The notes under the pieces were generated by a model. It saw nothing but the letters and a program-made list of their open reading frames with translations, was not told the DNA's origin and made no database searches. From Dysidea avara (taxonomy: Eukaryota > Porifera > Demospongiae > Dictyoceratida > Dysideidae): a DNA stretch of 64,000 nucleotides. Positions 1 through 13,117 of the stretch are shown in pieces; the first letter of the stretch is position 1, and every line of letters starts with the position of its first letter. The stretch is taken from positions 17,932,757 to 17,996,756 of the forward strand of contig NC_089277.1 in the NCBI RefSeq assembly GCF_963678975.1. The letters are read 5' to 3'. Made by a program: the position numbers and the translations under genes.

Positions 1-659
1 AATAGCCTTGCACACAAGCCTTGCACACAAGCCTCTGAGTACAATATACATGGCACACTTGAACCAATACTTAAGTCCTGCATTTAAAACTAGTCTTCGA
101 TAAAGTGCAAGTTATGATGAAGTTGTCACTGTTAGCACTCTAAACAAACTTAAAATGCACAAATTCTAGCTGATCTTGCCAGCCATTAATAATGACATTG
201 TCCTACCTGTAGCCCATGTACCCCTCACCACCAGTACATGTACCTGTAAGCCTGAAAAGCTGATTTAAAACAATCTGAACACAAATCAAAGCAACAGTAT
301 TCTTTTCCACAGTCTTAAAGCTTGTGTCTTAGGCTTGTTTATAGCAAGAATTGTGTGCCATTGTAATCAAACAGAAAATATATTTCTAAACTAGTTATAG
401 ATGTAAGGCTTAACATTAGCTCAAGGGTATATTCAAGCGATTGTTTGGTCATGGCCATTGTTTGCATTTGAGCAGCTATATAGCTATTTTGATAAATGGA
501 TGTTCTTAGGCAAGTTTTTCCCAACAAAATGGTGAGTCCCTTTATCATTTTATTCCGTAATTTAGTGATGTCCATAACAAACTAAAGGTAACTCAATTTA
601 GGGCAAGACAGAGCAAGGTAAACTGAAAAGATAATGCATCAGCAGGTGCACTTGAGAGA

Positions 660-905
660 ACACATTTATTTATTTATTTATTATTAAGGCTTTACAGCAC
701 AAGTGCTGAAGGACACCTGGTCCTACAGCTTGTCTAAAGTTGTTACAGTAAGTGTGTTTGAAAAGGTGGAGAAAAGAGAAAAAACCAAAGGCTGGGATGG
801 GCGGCCTCGAACCTGCAGCCATCCAATAAACCTCAAACGCTTACAGGAGTCTGCCAGGCAGTCAGGGTGTTTTCTCCTTGTCAATTTCATGTATATATGT
901 ATCCA
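660..905 (-). mobile_element. tRNA-related SINE
   Basis: Read on the minus strand, a Pol III B-box-like GGTTCGAGGCC (808-818 region) is followed by about 130 bp of body and a tail of AAAT repeats (660-685). An A box is only weakly recognisable, so the tRNA of origin is not assigned. Confidence 0.5.
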
Positions 906-1319
906 TAGGAACTCTAGTAATGAAGAAAGAGTGTAAAGCCATGCTCCACTAGGGACCAGGTTGTAATTCAGCTAAAGACACTCTTTGCCATGACACTGTC
1001 CCAAACAGACTGAAGTGAGGGATCTATAGAATAAGTTGGAAGACTGTTAGTGAACTATAGGTATGGCAAAGTTGCTCATCAAGTTAATTGGGTAACTGGC
1101 CTAAGATATGCAGAAGGTAAATAATTTGAGCAGAAACCGAACTTTTTGGCAGAGATATTTATGCTATACTGATATACATTAAAATGTTAACTGTACAATA
1201 CACATTATAAAACCGACATGCATTGCAAACAGGAATTAACTAAGATTACACCACCATCTTGTTCCCAACCCTCAAAACCCCAGTTCTAAACAGTTATTAT
1301 TAATTTATGTGCATCAATG

Positions 1320-1650
1320 GAGCAACTGAACTGTAATTAATCTGAAAATTTTCATTTGAGATAATTTAGCTGTAAAATATATTTGATGCATTATATTTTC
1401 GTGGACAGCCTATCCCACAAAAGTACTTTGTCAATAAATTTTCTGTACAACAAAATAATTAAACATGTATAGCTATTCACCTTCGCACTGTTGTTTAGAT
1501 TAGAACACCCTTACTTTGCAGACATTATTACATTGTCCAATCAGGTCACTGATAATTTTTAGAGGTGCATAGTGCTACACTACGTGCCTAGTTAAACAGA
1601 AAGTGGATCAAGGTATGTTATACTTGTTGTATGATAAATGAGTAGTTGTA
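1320..1650. repeat. Dispersed repeat, second copy at 52610-52920
   Basis: Blocks are shared with 52610-52920, including TTTTCATTTGAGATAATTTA, ACAGCC..., TTCTGTACAACAAA and TAATTAAACATG, then a weaker match further on. Probably an old DNA transposon; ends not resolved. Confidence 0.5.
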
Positions 1651-1803
1651 TATAATGGATGCCTGTAACTGAGCTGCCAAACAATTATTCATAAGCAAAA
1701 ATTTCACGAGCGTAAATATTTAGCGTGAGTTAATTAAATTAACTATGAAAAAATTATTCTTACTGTCCACTGATTATTTCCTGATCTACAATAATGTACT
1801 CAC

Positions 1804-2226
1804 TTGTATATTTCCTTCATCATCAGCTTCATCTGCTGAAGATGTTGACTCTACAGCAAGACTTTCCTTTATATCTTCTTCTACAAGCTTGACTGTGTGT
1901 TTTCGTAATTGTAGTAGAGCCAAATTTGGTTTGCTAACTTGTGATTCCATTGATGATGCCCTGCTTCGCACATCTATAGATGATGCTCTACTTCTAGCAT
2001 CACTTTCCTCTGATGCCAGCTCAATATTATGGCGTGCACGATCAACATCTTGAGCAAGATAGCGTTTAACCTCTCTTAATATGCTTCGCGTGCAACGGTA
2101 ATGTTCAGTCAAGATCTGTGTGTTGAAATCCATCCGAAGTTGTTTTCCAAGAGAGTTTTGTGACCAATTAACATACTCCATCAATTTTTGAAAGTTTGCT
2201 ACTTCAGGACTTGCTTGATAATCACT
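1804..2226 (-). CDS. Gene A exon 4: helical domain plus Ser/Arg and acidic tail
   Basis: 141 codons, acceptor TTTAG|AGT and donor CAA|GTGAGT, both phase 0. The first ~75 residues look helical and align with gene B exon 4 (shared pattern F.TQILTEHYR..R.ILREVK and NIELASEESD). The following part is low-complexity, with repeats of RSRASS and a run of Asp/Glu before the donor. I do not recognise a named domain in the helical part. Confidence 0.7.
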
Positions 2227-5200
2227 CTAAATGAGAAATTAAACTGTTAAACTAAATGTACATTTTTTTAGAAAACTATATGTGATCGGATTTGTGAAAA
2301 GATACCTTTTTCACACACACAATTTGACCCATTTTTTGAACTTTGAAGCTTCATAACCTTTTTTATCATTGCATATAATTGCCTGACATTTTATTTGAGT
2401 ACAGCTACTGTAACAGTATCTGGCTACATTTTGAAACTAAACAAAAGTTAATCAGTATAAGGAGTCAAGTACTACATTTTTTGTTTGCTGGGTACCAATC
2501 TGGTCACATAATTTATATTGACTGCTCACTTGTGATAGGCCTTCTATACGTTTGTCCTTTACTAGTAGCTCTTCCTCTAGGGCAGCATTTCTCTCCTCAA
2601 GTTTCTGAATGCACGTGTTTAGCTCTTCTAAGCCTGACTTCAATGCCTCAGTAACTTTATCATACACTGTATCTGTCTTTGTTTTAAACTCCTTGAAGAT
2701 AATAAACACGGATAAAGAAGATTAGAAGTTTTAAAGGTATCATTGCACTTAAGTATATCACAAATTTAATCCTATGCATTTGGTAGCCCTTAAGTTAGCA
2801 ATAAGCCAAAGTTACCCATTCAAAAGTGCAAATTTATTGTAAAACATGAGAACTGAGGCATAGATTTTGAGCAAATGAGCACTACAGCATAGCATAATTT
2901 TCATGTAAAATTAACAGCATAAATAAGCTGGTGTCTCCATCCCATAAAACAAGGATTTTGCAAATTCATTTAAGGTACTTAAACTGCTTCCACCCCCCTG
3001 CTACCATACCACTACTTTACTATTACTAAGTTACTTGTTTGCTTACTTATCACTTACAGATCTTATAATGTAAAAAAAAATTACAAGTGCTAATTTGCAT
3101 TAATAACTACTTTTTAATTTTTAATATACTAGTTTGTTTGGTTCTTGTTATTGCTTACAGCTATACACATGTGACTGTTCTATTAGGGTGACAGAGTATC
3201 TCTAGCCAGCCTTCACCTAGTGTGTCTGCTAGCATTATGAATACAGCTAGACCAATAATATGGGGTGTGGTAATTGTGATTGAATAAAAATATTGTTAAG
3301 AGGTATGGTCTCCAAGCTCAATCAACCTATATCATTAATGGGTCTTGAAGTTACAGTGTCTATTGAGTGTAAGCATTAAAACTTTATATAAATAAGTTTG
3401 TGGCATCTAAATATGCTGCTCAAGCTGTTCAGGAAAATTAACACCTTCATATGGTTTCATTGCATGAAGAAGACAACTGACTAGCTGATAAAAGGAAAAA
3501 CAAGGCACAGAAAGCACATGCACACTCAGTGGAACCCCAAAAGCACATCCCACTGGTGAGTTTGTTATTGTGGCATAAAACGGTGGCCATACACTGCTTT
3601 GTGCAACCACAGTCAGACAGGCAGGCTGGCAGACAAAAATTTGAGTTCAGGCAATTTTTAAAAATTCTATATCCAGCTGCCTGTAAGTGTTTTCTTGTTT
3701 TCGATGCTGATTAATGTTGATGTTATATAATACTTTTTTGTATAGGTGATTTTCATCACATAGAGTTTACTGGTTCTATATAACCTTCATTTCTCATATA
3801 CAGGCTGCTTTTAGCATAAGCCATTTTGCTCACGTGGATGAAAAAAACACAAATATACAAACATGTATACATATATACAAACATTTGAAAAACAATTACA
3901 CACGTTTTTTGGAAAAAAATTCAGTAAACCAGACATGACCTGGTTTAGAAAATTGCTGTATATTCTACTAGTATTGGTACCTGCCCCACATGCAGGGATC
4001 ACATTATAATAACAACCAAGCATTGAACATCAGTGCCATTCATGCCCTGCAGCATGCATAATGATATCATTCTTAATACCACCATCTTGCAAAGTATACC
4101 GAAAAGATGGGAAGCATGCAGGTACTCCTGAACCAGCAGAATTGTAGTAGCTAAGCTAAAACTACTGTAGTAATGTGTATGCTTATAACACACAGGTGTG
4201 AACAATGTGGATGGTTCTTGTAGTACCTGTCCCATTATGCAGGCTATGCATGTAGCATCACATGATAATATGCATGTTGACCACAAAAGACATTAATTTA
4301 TTGGTACCTGCCCTACAATGCAGAAGTTGCCATATTGCATATTATAATATGTTGGGAACATAGCTAATGTAATGAAAACCATGCATTAAAATTCATTGTT
4401 GCATGTATAATGAGTATCACTTTGGAAGAGAGGCCATCCTGCAAGTACACTGGAATATACAGATACTTTTAAACAGCAGAGCTGTGTGTGTGTAGCTACA
4501 TAAGCAAAGACTACTGTGCATACCTTTCTACCATACAGGCGCAAACATTATTATCTGGTGTTAGTATAGTACCTGTCATGTAGGCCATACATGTGACCCA
4601 CTGAGTGAAAACTGGCTGTTTTTGCAAAATTCTATTTTGCCATAAAATTGTATTGAAATACACTGGGTTTTTAAAAATACATGTGCTACATGAAAATTTT
4701 ATGCATGTTTTATAATCGCGTTTGTACACACTGAAATTGAGCTCAAATCAATAAAGCCTATACACCACTGGATTAGCCTGTTTACGGAGAGTCAAACAAT
4801 CTTTGTTACGTATTCGCACAGCAAAGGATACGTGAATAATGAACGTTGATCTACAATGCAGTAAAAACAATGTTCACCGTCGTCATTTCTTAGTTGAAAT
4901 GGCCTCTCCTTTGTCAACACGGAGGAGTACAGGGAAAGCACTATACCTTGATTGATTTGCCAGTTCATGGTGCACAGATTGAGCCAAGCCCAATCTTCAT
5001 AGCTTGTTTCAATTGAGAGTTAAGATGGATTATCTAAGCGCCTGAAATTTATTTCCCATATTGTTGCTGTACAAATCAAGTTTATCACTGTTCGAACTGT
5101 CAAGCGCTATAATTCCAAGGCCATGGCTGAAACTTTGGCTGTCCACTCTTTTATTACTATAGACTACAGAGATGCAATAAAATGGAAGTCGAGGAATGTG

Positions 5201-8200
5201 TGAAATGGCTGGTTTTTGCTCAGCCGGTCACATATATGACGTTTAACTTACTGACAACAAAAAGAAACTACATAAGGTAGGGTGCAGTACATGCCTACAG
5301 TGCAGGCTGAGCTTTGTATTTTAACAATATTACACTCCCTCCTGTTCCCTTTACTACACTACAACCTATACCCATTGTCATCACCTCTAACCTCCATGAT
5401 CCCTACATTTACAGCACTACTATACATAATGTATGATATTTTGAGTAAGCTACAGTGAATGTGCCACAACCCATGGAGACACTGGAATGACTCCCACTAA
5501 GAGAGTTGTCAACAATTTTACCATAGCAACACACATACACCATCCTCCCATCCTATAAATGAACATACACTGATTACATTACCCTTACCAAGAAAATGGT
5601 CAACAATGTTACCATAGAAATTATTTGAGTGATTGAAGGCAACATAATGCTTTGAAGTCATACAATTAAGTATACACCGCATATCATAAGTTATACTAGT
5701 CTTATATACTTCAACAAAATACTTATGGTGCAGTATATCTAAACCAAAACAGCCAAGCTGTAAAAAAAGAATGTGGCTCCCAAAAAAGCTAGAGTGAAAA
5801 AAAAGATGTGAAACACAAATTCACCTGAATTGTCGTAATTAAATTTTTTTGCCATTAACTACCATCACAGTCATTTCTTGGCCGCCACCTTGGATTTCAC
5901 ATCTTTTTTCACCCTGGCTTTTTTGGGGCCGCACTCTTTTTTTACAGCTTGGCTGTTTTGGTTTAGATATCACTTCTTTTTGTATTGCAAGCCACAAAGC
6001 CTGCATTAAACTGGTTTTTGTGCTTCCTTTTAACTTGTTTTTTCTTCCTTTACTGCAGGAATTGTAGCACAAAAGAAGTAATTGTGTGTATAGCTTTTTG
6101 CCTGATTAAATATTTGTATATTTAACACTGAATGACTATCACATACTGTAGTTAATAAGATGACTTCTTACATAACTTAACTGTAGCTGAAACTCTCATT
6201 GTTGTTGCTGAGCTCTTTTCAGGGTAAATTGTTTCTAGCTGCACAGTCTAAATGGTGATCTGTTTCACATATTTCTACAGGGTGATTTGTTTGTAGCTGA
6301 TTCTCTATAGGGTAACTTGTCTCCAGCTGATTTTTCTACAGTGTGATTTGTTTGTTGCTGATCTCTCTACAGTGTAACTTGTTTCTAGCTGAGCTATCTA
6401 CTTTTTTCGCTGTATCTTCATGGTGTTTAGCTTGATTTCTTTCAAACCACAAAAGGTTTGAGGTTCAATGGTTAACCTATTCACCCACCAATTTTTAACT
6501 TCTTCCCATAAGCGCTTTACCCTGTAGCTAGGCATGACAACATATTGGTGTTATTTTTCTTGAATAATCGCTAACAACTCCTTCACTGTTTATTGTATTT
6601 CAGCCAAACATGGTGCCAAGATGTGCCTTTCTATCCCCCTTCTGTGTACCAACTTTCAAGGAAATTGAATGTGGTGTTCGCGTTTTATGGCAGTTTTTGT
6701 AAGTGTGAAAAAAGACGGAGACAAAGAAGAAGAAACAAAAACGAAGAAGCTAAGCCAATTTTTGAAGTCGCATATCTTGCGAACGCTTGAAGCGATTCCA
6801 CTCAAATTTGATATGTGGAGTACTGATGTTGGTGGGAGTGTCCAAGCAAAAATTGTCTTGTTTCGTAAAGGCAGCACAGCTACGGAGGTGCGAAAATTGC
6901 ATTTTCTTTCTTCCTGTCAATATACTCATGGGTGTTGCATACTGGCTTCTTGGCCGCACGACACACTACTGTGTGTCTTGATATATATATATATATTTTA
7001 TATACTGTCGGCTTGCCTTTTAATGGAGAACGAGTTATCTTTGTTTCACATCTGTGCCATAGAGTTATGTGTGTTCGTTTATGTGTGGTAAATTATTGTA
7101 TACATAAAATTATAGTCACCTTGAACAGTCTTCTTGGTTAAGAGCATGTCATTGCTGAGCAGACATAGACCAGAAACTGCATGTACCTTTACAAACTCTC
7201 CAGTTCACGGTGATGATGAAGTCCCAACTCCATAGCTTGTTGCATTTGTGCTTTATGATTGATAAAATGGGTGCCTGTAATTTATTTTGCTATATAAACC
7301 AATTGCTTGCTCTTCCAGCTGGATTACTCCAAGAGTACATTCACCAGATAAGGATGAAACTTCAACTAACTCATTGGTTTTTAACTCTAGATAACAAAGA
7401 AGTCTTAAAAAGAAGTTTGAGAAAAATTTTGGCTCAGTAAGTCATGGTATCATTCCATTAGGTCAAGACAACAAAATTCAGAAATCAATACATAAAGTAG
7501 TACTTAACGTATACAGGTTGAAACCACATGGTCAGAAAAACCGTTCTATGCCATCATGCAATGATTAATATGTCAACATGGTTCCATGTAAGTCTATGCA
7601 TTTTCTGTTTAACTACTTCGAACAACTGATTGCAATTAAAAACTGCTCCTGATTGGGCTTTAACTCAACTAGACTTGTTCTCCAATTCTGTTCTTAGGCT
7701 GGTGCTAACTATGCTGCCTCTTTACAAGCAGGCACTATAATGTTTAAGTGCTACCCTGAAGAAAGCAGTGCACAGAGAACTAAACTACGGCTCATTGCAT
7801 TTTAAGTTCACCTTTAAAATAAAGCAAACTTCTGTTGACATCTGCATCATATTGTCAAGTGCAACCAAGTTGATGATCCAATCCAAAGGCTGCAGCACAT
7901 GTTGCTGTCAGATCTTCAGTGCTGATCACTGTAAAGTGCTAATAACAATAACAATCCAGGTTAGACCTGGATCAGTATAGATGAGACCAAGGATGAGACT
8001 TAACCCACTTACGTACACAAATCTGACCAGGTTTCAATGCTAGTGCATAAGTAAGGCCACTCTAAATAATTTCTGTTTCCCATCCTGGATTCAGGCACAT
8101 TTGCATGCAGGTGGGTGGTCCATTTCCATTATCTCATTATAATATTGGCAGCTTTTCAAGCCATTATTTGTCTGGCACAACCATGAAGGCTGCTGTACCT

Positions 8201-9944
8201 TCCTTTTTAAGTTGCAAAAATAGCACAAACGTGAATTTGTGTTGTCTTGATAGCACTGCTGACACGTGAGCGAAACTGTAACAAGATGGCTTTCACTGAG
8301 CCTGTACAGAATGTAAGAAAAACCAGAAAGTAATGGAAGAATATGGAAGAATATGGAGTAATGGAATATTTAGAACTGACAGTAACCACATGCAGGCAGT
8401 GGATGTGAAACAGAGAATTTATTTGCAGCGGCCTAATCCTCATTATGCAGAAGGGTTTAGCTACAGGAAATGTATCACTATATCTTACCTACTTCATCCA
8501 CCATGGCATGCCAAAACAGCTATTTCTCAAGAACAATAAATGACTGGAACATACTACCAACTGATACTATCAAAATTACAGATACTGATCTATTTATGAC
8601 TAGATCAAACTCCAATAGGGTTGGTAATGAAAAAATCAACCTCTGTAGTTTCTCCTCCAGCGCTGGGTGATCAATCCTACCCAAGTCTACATCAAAACCG
8701 TAGGGTAATAATGTGGTGATTCCCCTTGCTGTTTCTGTAGTACAAATTTTAATTTTCGTGATTTTTCAGGTTTTAAATAAAAATGGGCAGCAGCATCGAT
8801 CAGTGATACTGTTTAGAGCGCTTCAATGTTTCCGTTGATGGTGCATTACGTGGTGGTCATTATACTATCGAAATGGATGCATATTCTTGGTGAAACAGAT
8901 GCTGCGAGTTTCTAAATCATAGCGTGAGCGAGAACATCAGTTTGCGTTGGCACGCAAACACTGTAAAGCTCCACTTAATAAGGTCCAAAAGGTGTCTGGG
9001 AGTTAGTGAATTAACCTTGGACTTTGTTAAGTGAGTTTCAGTGGGTTGAATTTTCATTGCAGATCCGTCGAGTGCTGTTTTACCGAAAATTGAAGTACAG
9101 CGAATCACCTTTTAAGCAAGTGTAGTTTGTAGAGTACCTCACCCAATAACCCAAAAAAGCAATGGACAACATTCTAGATCATCCTGCCCATTTTTATGAA
9201 AATGAGCCAAAATCCCTCAAAATTTACGACACGGCTATATCCCAAACGGAAGGCATTTGGTCACTACTGAATCCAGTGTTTAAAACTAGACTCCATCCCC
9301 TGAGTTACAAGTTAATCCAAAGAGGGTCAATTTTTCATTGCCAACCCTAACTATTATGATTGTAATTAATGTATTGTGTTTATGTGATTCCTGAGCACAC
9401 CAGTAGGGCTGACTACTCAGTAAAGTAAACAATAATAATAATAAATAAATGTAATAATATCTTTAGTAGCTATACCTCAGAGTGAACTTCATAGGTAATT
9501 ATCGGTATTTGCTGTTGAGATTCAGCCAACTTTGCAGCAGTACCTCTCAGTTGATCAGCTAACTCCTGGTGAGCAGGATGTTCTTTCTCTGATTCAAGAC
9601 AAGTTACAAAGTTTGTGTAGGCATGTTCACCCTTTCGTGGTAATAGACCAACCAGAAAATCAATCTTTTGATTTTGAGTAGTCTGTTTATTAGAAAGCGC
9701 ATCCCATTCCTCTTTAGTAAGTAAATCAAACTCCCTTAGTAGAGGAATAAGTTCTTCTAAACCGAGGGATTTCCTTAGGTCTGAGTGGTGTTTTTGTAAA
9801 ATTCTTTCAAAATTCACCGTGACGGCGTTTGCCGCAAAGGCAGTCAGATTGCCCTATGCAGTAATATAAGTACAGTATAACACGATCATTGCATGCATCA
9901 GTAAAGCTTGGTACCTTTTCAATTTGTGCTGTAGGTAACGCCAT
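1804..9944 (-). CDS. Gene A: CARD-coiled-coil protein, 5' part of a CARD-CC-PH gene (4 exons, runs off left edge)
   Basis: Four exons read from the minus strand: 9944-9915, 9853-9476, 2691-2530 and 2226-1804. Every junction is GT/AG and phase 0, giving 331 residues with no stop. Residues 1-23 are a short leader, about 24-115 form a CARD, 137-190 are a charged coiled coil, and 191-331 are a helical region followed by a Ser/Arg/acidic stretch. The last exon ends at a good donor (CAA|GTGAGT), so the gene continues left of base 1. By analogy with gene B (20899-39186), which has the same exon order and phases, the missing part should encode a PH domain. A CARD makes homotypic death-fold contacts in apoptotic and innate immune signalling, so an intracellular adaptor is the likely role (inference). 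The intron between the CARD and coiled-coil exons is 6.8 kb and carries transposon copies. Confidence 0.75.
2530..2691 (-). CDS. Gene A exon 3: coiled coil
   Basis: 54 codons, phase 0 to 0, acceptor CTTCAAG|GAG and donor CAA|GTGAGC. The peptide is highly charged with heptad-spaced Leu/Ile/Val (for example LEELNTCIQKLEERNAALEE). It matches the equivalent exon of gene B in position, phase and the VTEALKS/VTDALKS start of the helix. Predicted role: oligomerisation. Confidence 0.7.
5735..6990 (+). mobile_element. Composite transposon, copy 1 (short minisatellite)
   Basis: In order: a foldback of about 237 bp (5735-5971), a flank starting CACTTCTTTTTGTATT, a minisatellite of about seven ~31-bp units (6190-6410) built on GTAGCTGA and ACAGGGT blocks, and a ~580-bp unique part. 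That part ends near 6990 in a small hairpin (ACACACTACTGTGTGT) followed by a TA run. Copy 2 (17780-20800) has the same order on the opposite strand. Open frames inside look accidental. Confidence 0.6.
8330..8640 (+). mobile_element. LINE reverse-transcriptase C-terminal remnant
   Basis: The stretch around 8500-8620 encodes YFSRTINDWNILPTDT, the F..R.IN.WN.LP signature near the end of many non-LTR retrotransposon ORF2 proteins. Frames are broken. Confidence 0.6.
9160..9450 (+). mobile_element. Probable LINE 3' end with (AAT)n tail
   Basis: Ends in TGAGCACACCAGTAGGGCTG-like sequence followed by AATAATAATAAT (9430-9447), a typical non-LTR 3' terminus. It abuts the gene A CARD exon donor (9476). 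Confidence 0.4.
9476..9853 (-). CDS. Gene A exon 2: CARD domain
   Basis: 126 codons, phase 0 to 0, acceptor CATAG|GGC and donor GAG|GTATAG. The fold is recognised from the helix pattern: helix 1 around ILQKHHSDLRKSL, helix 2 LIPLLREFDLLTKEEWDAL, a polar loop, helix 4 around KIDFLVGLLPRKGEHAY, helix 5 FVTCLESE, helix 6 HQELADQL. The pairing of LLT.EE with K..FL..L..KG..A...F is typical of CARDs. It aligns throughout with the CARD exon of gene B (38779-39135). Confidence 0.8.
9915..9944 (-). CDS. Gene A exon 1 (start codon, 10 codons)
   Basis: ATG at 9944 begins the decapeptide MALPTAQIEK, and the exon ends AAG|GTACC. This start was chosen because the CARD exon has no ATG before its first helix (the codon there is GTG) and because this mini-exon joins it in phase 0 across an intron of about 60 bp. 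Gene B likewise begins with a tiny first exon just upstream of its CARD exon. Confidence 0.6.
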
Positions 9945-10732
9945 AGTCCCCTACCTCGTAGCTACCCAACTGTGACAATTCTGAATGGCAGGTAAATACC
10001 CACACCCCTTATTTAGAAAGCCAAAACATTGCAAATCCGTCGATCTTTGCATACGTATAAACTAGGCTGGGCGTGGCTCCTGATTAGTATTCAGTAAAAG
10101 AGCGACCAAGATAGGGTCTGACCATATGTAATGGGCAATTTGAAGCTGAGGCCACTCTCAACTCAATACTCTTTTGTATAGTTTTCAGCAGAAAATATTT
10201 ACGTTCATCACGTGATCACCGGAAAGTAGAGGATATAATCATACAGTACGGTAGTACTGTATAGTAGGATCATGCTAAATTGGGCTTTTCCAACCGAAAA
10301 TATCACCCTAAAACCAAGCCTCAATTTCCCTTCAAGACAACTTGGCGGTATTGGTTAGGCACAAGTCTTCAGATTAGTCCCAAACCCTTCCAAAAAGTTT
10401 CTATGGAATTTTTAAAATTTTCTATTTAACAGGATTTTATTCTGACTAACTGATGCCTTCAGCCAAGCATAACTCGACAATAGATGTAGCTATGGGCTTG
10501 ATTTCTTCACTGTTCAACGTCACTTCGTCCGAAGATGTGCCTTTTCACCTACCGCCGCAGTAAGTACAATGCATGCATCGTGGACTTTCTTTTGTACCCA
10601 GTTCTTTTCACTGACAATGCAAGGTGCTCATCATTTGTGATAGTGGCGCATTAGTGCTAATAATTTATTTAGTACATGGTGCTGGACTTTCTGTGGTGGC
10701 TGGTACTCGGGGCGATGCATTTGTTTCTCATG

Positions 10733-11335
10733 TGTTTGAGTTCAACTGATTGTTTCAGACAACAGGTGGAGGATAAGAACTCATTCTTAGCAAAATAGAA
10801 CAGATCACACGCTAATTAGTTGACACGGTTTAATCGCTTGCGTTTCTTCAGTAACACATTGCTTTGCTGTCTAAGTTCTTTGTACTAAGGTATGAACACT
10901 GCTAATTGTTTGTTTCTTGTGTGTTTGTGTTCAACTGACTGCTACAGATGATGGGTGGAGGATAAGGACTCAATTTTAGCAAAGTAGGACAGACACGTGC
11001 TGATTAGTTGGCACAGTCTAATCGCTTGTATTTCCCATTAACGAACTGCTTTGTTGTCTGTGTAAGTTGTACTAAGGTGTTCATTCTATGAACAGTTTAG
11101 TTTGTTTCTCGTGTGTTTGAGTTCAACTAACTGTTCCAGATGACAGGTGGATAATAACTCATTTTTTAGCAAAGTAGAACTGATCAGTCTTGTGTGTCTG
11201 AATTCAACTAACTGTTCCAGACGATGCCGGGGTGGATAAAATCTCGTTCTTAGCAAAGTAGAACAGACGTACTGATCGTTTCACGATGCTTTACTGCGTA
11301 AGTTCTTTGTACTAAGCTATTTCATTCTATGAACA
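10733..11335. repeat. Tandem repeat, unit about 190 bp, just over 3 units
   Basis: Units begin GTGTTTGAGTTCAACT and contain TTAGCAAARTAGAACAGA and AAGTTCTTTGTACTAAG. Later units are shortened and diverged. No coding potential. Confidence 0.7.
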
Positions 11336-11884
11336 CTGATGTACTGGCCTGTATGCCCAGCTTGTTACAACTGAGATTGGCTGCTCAGAGCATACACCTG
11401 TGACGCTGACCAACTTATCTCGTACATGCAAGTTACCATTAAGCCATTGTTTGATCAAGCTGCCAGAATTGCAATATTCTGCTCATACTGACAGAATTTT
11501 CAGTGCTTGCTCCTCAGATCTGTGGGATGCGTCAGATCTAATTAATTTAATGTAATAATTGATGTATGTGTGTGTTTTTTGTGTGTGTGTGTGTGTGTTT
11601 GCCTTGCCAGGGCTCCAGCTGCTTAGAAGCTTGATATCCCTGCATCTAGGTTGCTTTTTTATTTCCTGTATATACACATGGCTTAAACCATATAAGATGC
11701 ATAAATCAATCAATTAAATCAATTGTTGTAGAATATCAGTACACCAATTTATGTGCAAAATTACAGTTTGTGTTCAGCAAAAAAAAATTGATGGCGTTTT
11801 CTTTGATTGACTTCCCAAAGCTACATTAAATCATCTTTATGAAACAAACTAGTTACAGCAGTTCTATAAAAAGAACAGAAACAA

Positions 11885-12196
11885 GTATAAGGAATTTTAA
11901 ACTAGAGTAGGAATCAACTAGAATATAGTGCACCAATAAAAAGTACTGAAACAAGCTTGAGTTGGTATATGACAGCAAATTACTGTAACACAAAAAGAAG
12001 TGAATATCCCTAATGTGGTTTTCAATTACGGAAACTCCACAGCACAGTATGGATATTCACTTCTTTTTGTGTTACAGAAATTGCTGTCATAATATACCAA
12101 CTCAATCTTGTTTCAGTAGCTACTTTTTATTGGTGCACTATATTCTAGTTGATCCCTACTCTTAAAATAGTTAAAATTCCTAATTTTTTCTTATAC
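11885..12196. mobile_element. Foldback element (long inverted repeat)
   Basis: Arms of about 125 bp are inverted around 12040. The left arm carries CACAAAAAGAAGTGAATATC and the right arm its complement; the outer ends match as GTATAAGGAATT and its complement. No ORF. Confidence 0.7.
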
Positions 12197-12280
12197 TTGT
12201 TGTATTAATGCCACGGAGGAGTTGCTCATCACAAAGTAAGGAGCACTCAATATACTATAAGAATCAATATATATGTAGTA

Positions 12281-12391
12281 GTTGTAACATGGGCACGAGT
12301 GATTTGCCTGAAATATACACACGAGCACGAGGGCGCAGCCCGAGTGCGAGTGTGTATATTTCAGGCAAATCACAAGTGCCCATGTTACAAC
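12281..12391. repeat. Near-perfect 111-bp palindrome
   Basis: Left arm GTTGTAACATGGGCACGAG through CACACGAGCACGAGGG is mirrored on the right with only a few mismatches and almost no loop. A degraded relative of the left arm is at 29830-29890. Confidence 0.7.
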
Positions 12392-12639
12392 TAATATATT
12401 CCACTTGGGTGAATCACCTGCAAGTGTACATGGAAACTGCTGGAACGCTTTGCGAGTGTATTTATATGGGACCATGTGACTTTCGATTGTGGATAACGTC
12501 GTAAGAGCAACGACAAGGCACTGCTGAGAGGCCGAACGTAAGTGTATCGTCACGAGCATGCAGATCGCTTCGATTGTGGGTACGCAATTAAACACAGGAA
12601 GCCCAAATACGAGCTGAACAGCTCATAGTGAAGCTTAAG

Positions 12640-12910
12640 TGCACTATAAAGTACTTGCTATACTAGCCATGAATAAACTAAAGTAGTGAATATGTTTACA
12701 GCGCTATAATGGCCTAGCCAATTAAGCGCCACGCCCAGTCATTACGCGTGTGTGACATCGCGCCAGGTGTCAAAACGGCTATGTAAGTTCAACTACACTA
12801 AAGTACTTACTTTACTAGCCATGAATAAACTAAAGTAGTGAATACTATTAACACTAATGGCATATCAATTAAGCGCTACACCCAGTGTCTGTGGGACATC
12901 CCCACGTGAC
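12640..12910. repeat. Direct duplication, period about 150 bp
   Basis: TAGCCATGAATAAACTAAAG and the surrounding AAAGTACTT / AATTAAGCGC blocks occur twice. Confidence 0.6.
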
Positions 12911-13117
12911 TATTGAATGTAACATGTTTAATATAAACTAACCTGTGACCTTCTTCGTTCAGTAAAACATTGAACTATCTTCTTCCCCAAGTCCATGATC
13001 TATGCCTTGGCTCACTTTACGAAAACTAAAACCCACTATCGATCCTGTGGAGTGTCGCTATATTAAAGGAGAGGAGATCACACAGTTTCATCAAAGAAAT
13101 CAAATGATTTCTGAGAA

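Larger units (their letters stand above)
2692..9475. other. Gene A intron between exons 2 and 3
   Basis: No supported exon. Holds the composite transposon copy (5735-6990) and LINE remnants (8330-9450). 2750-5700 is plain AT-rich sequence without recognised structure. Confidence 0.6.

Noticed and set aside
6669..7091. 140-codon plus-strand frame with a basic KKLSQFLKSH region
   Set aside because: Lies in the composite transposon; the counterpart at 17947-18249 on the other strand does not keep the frame.
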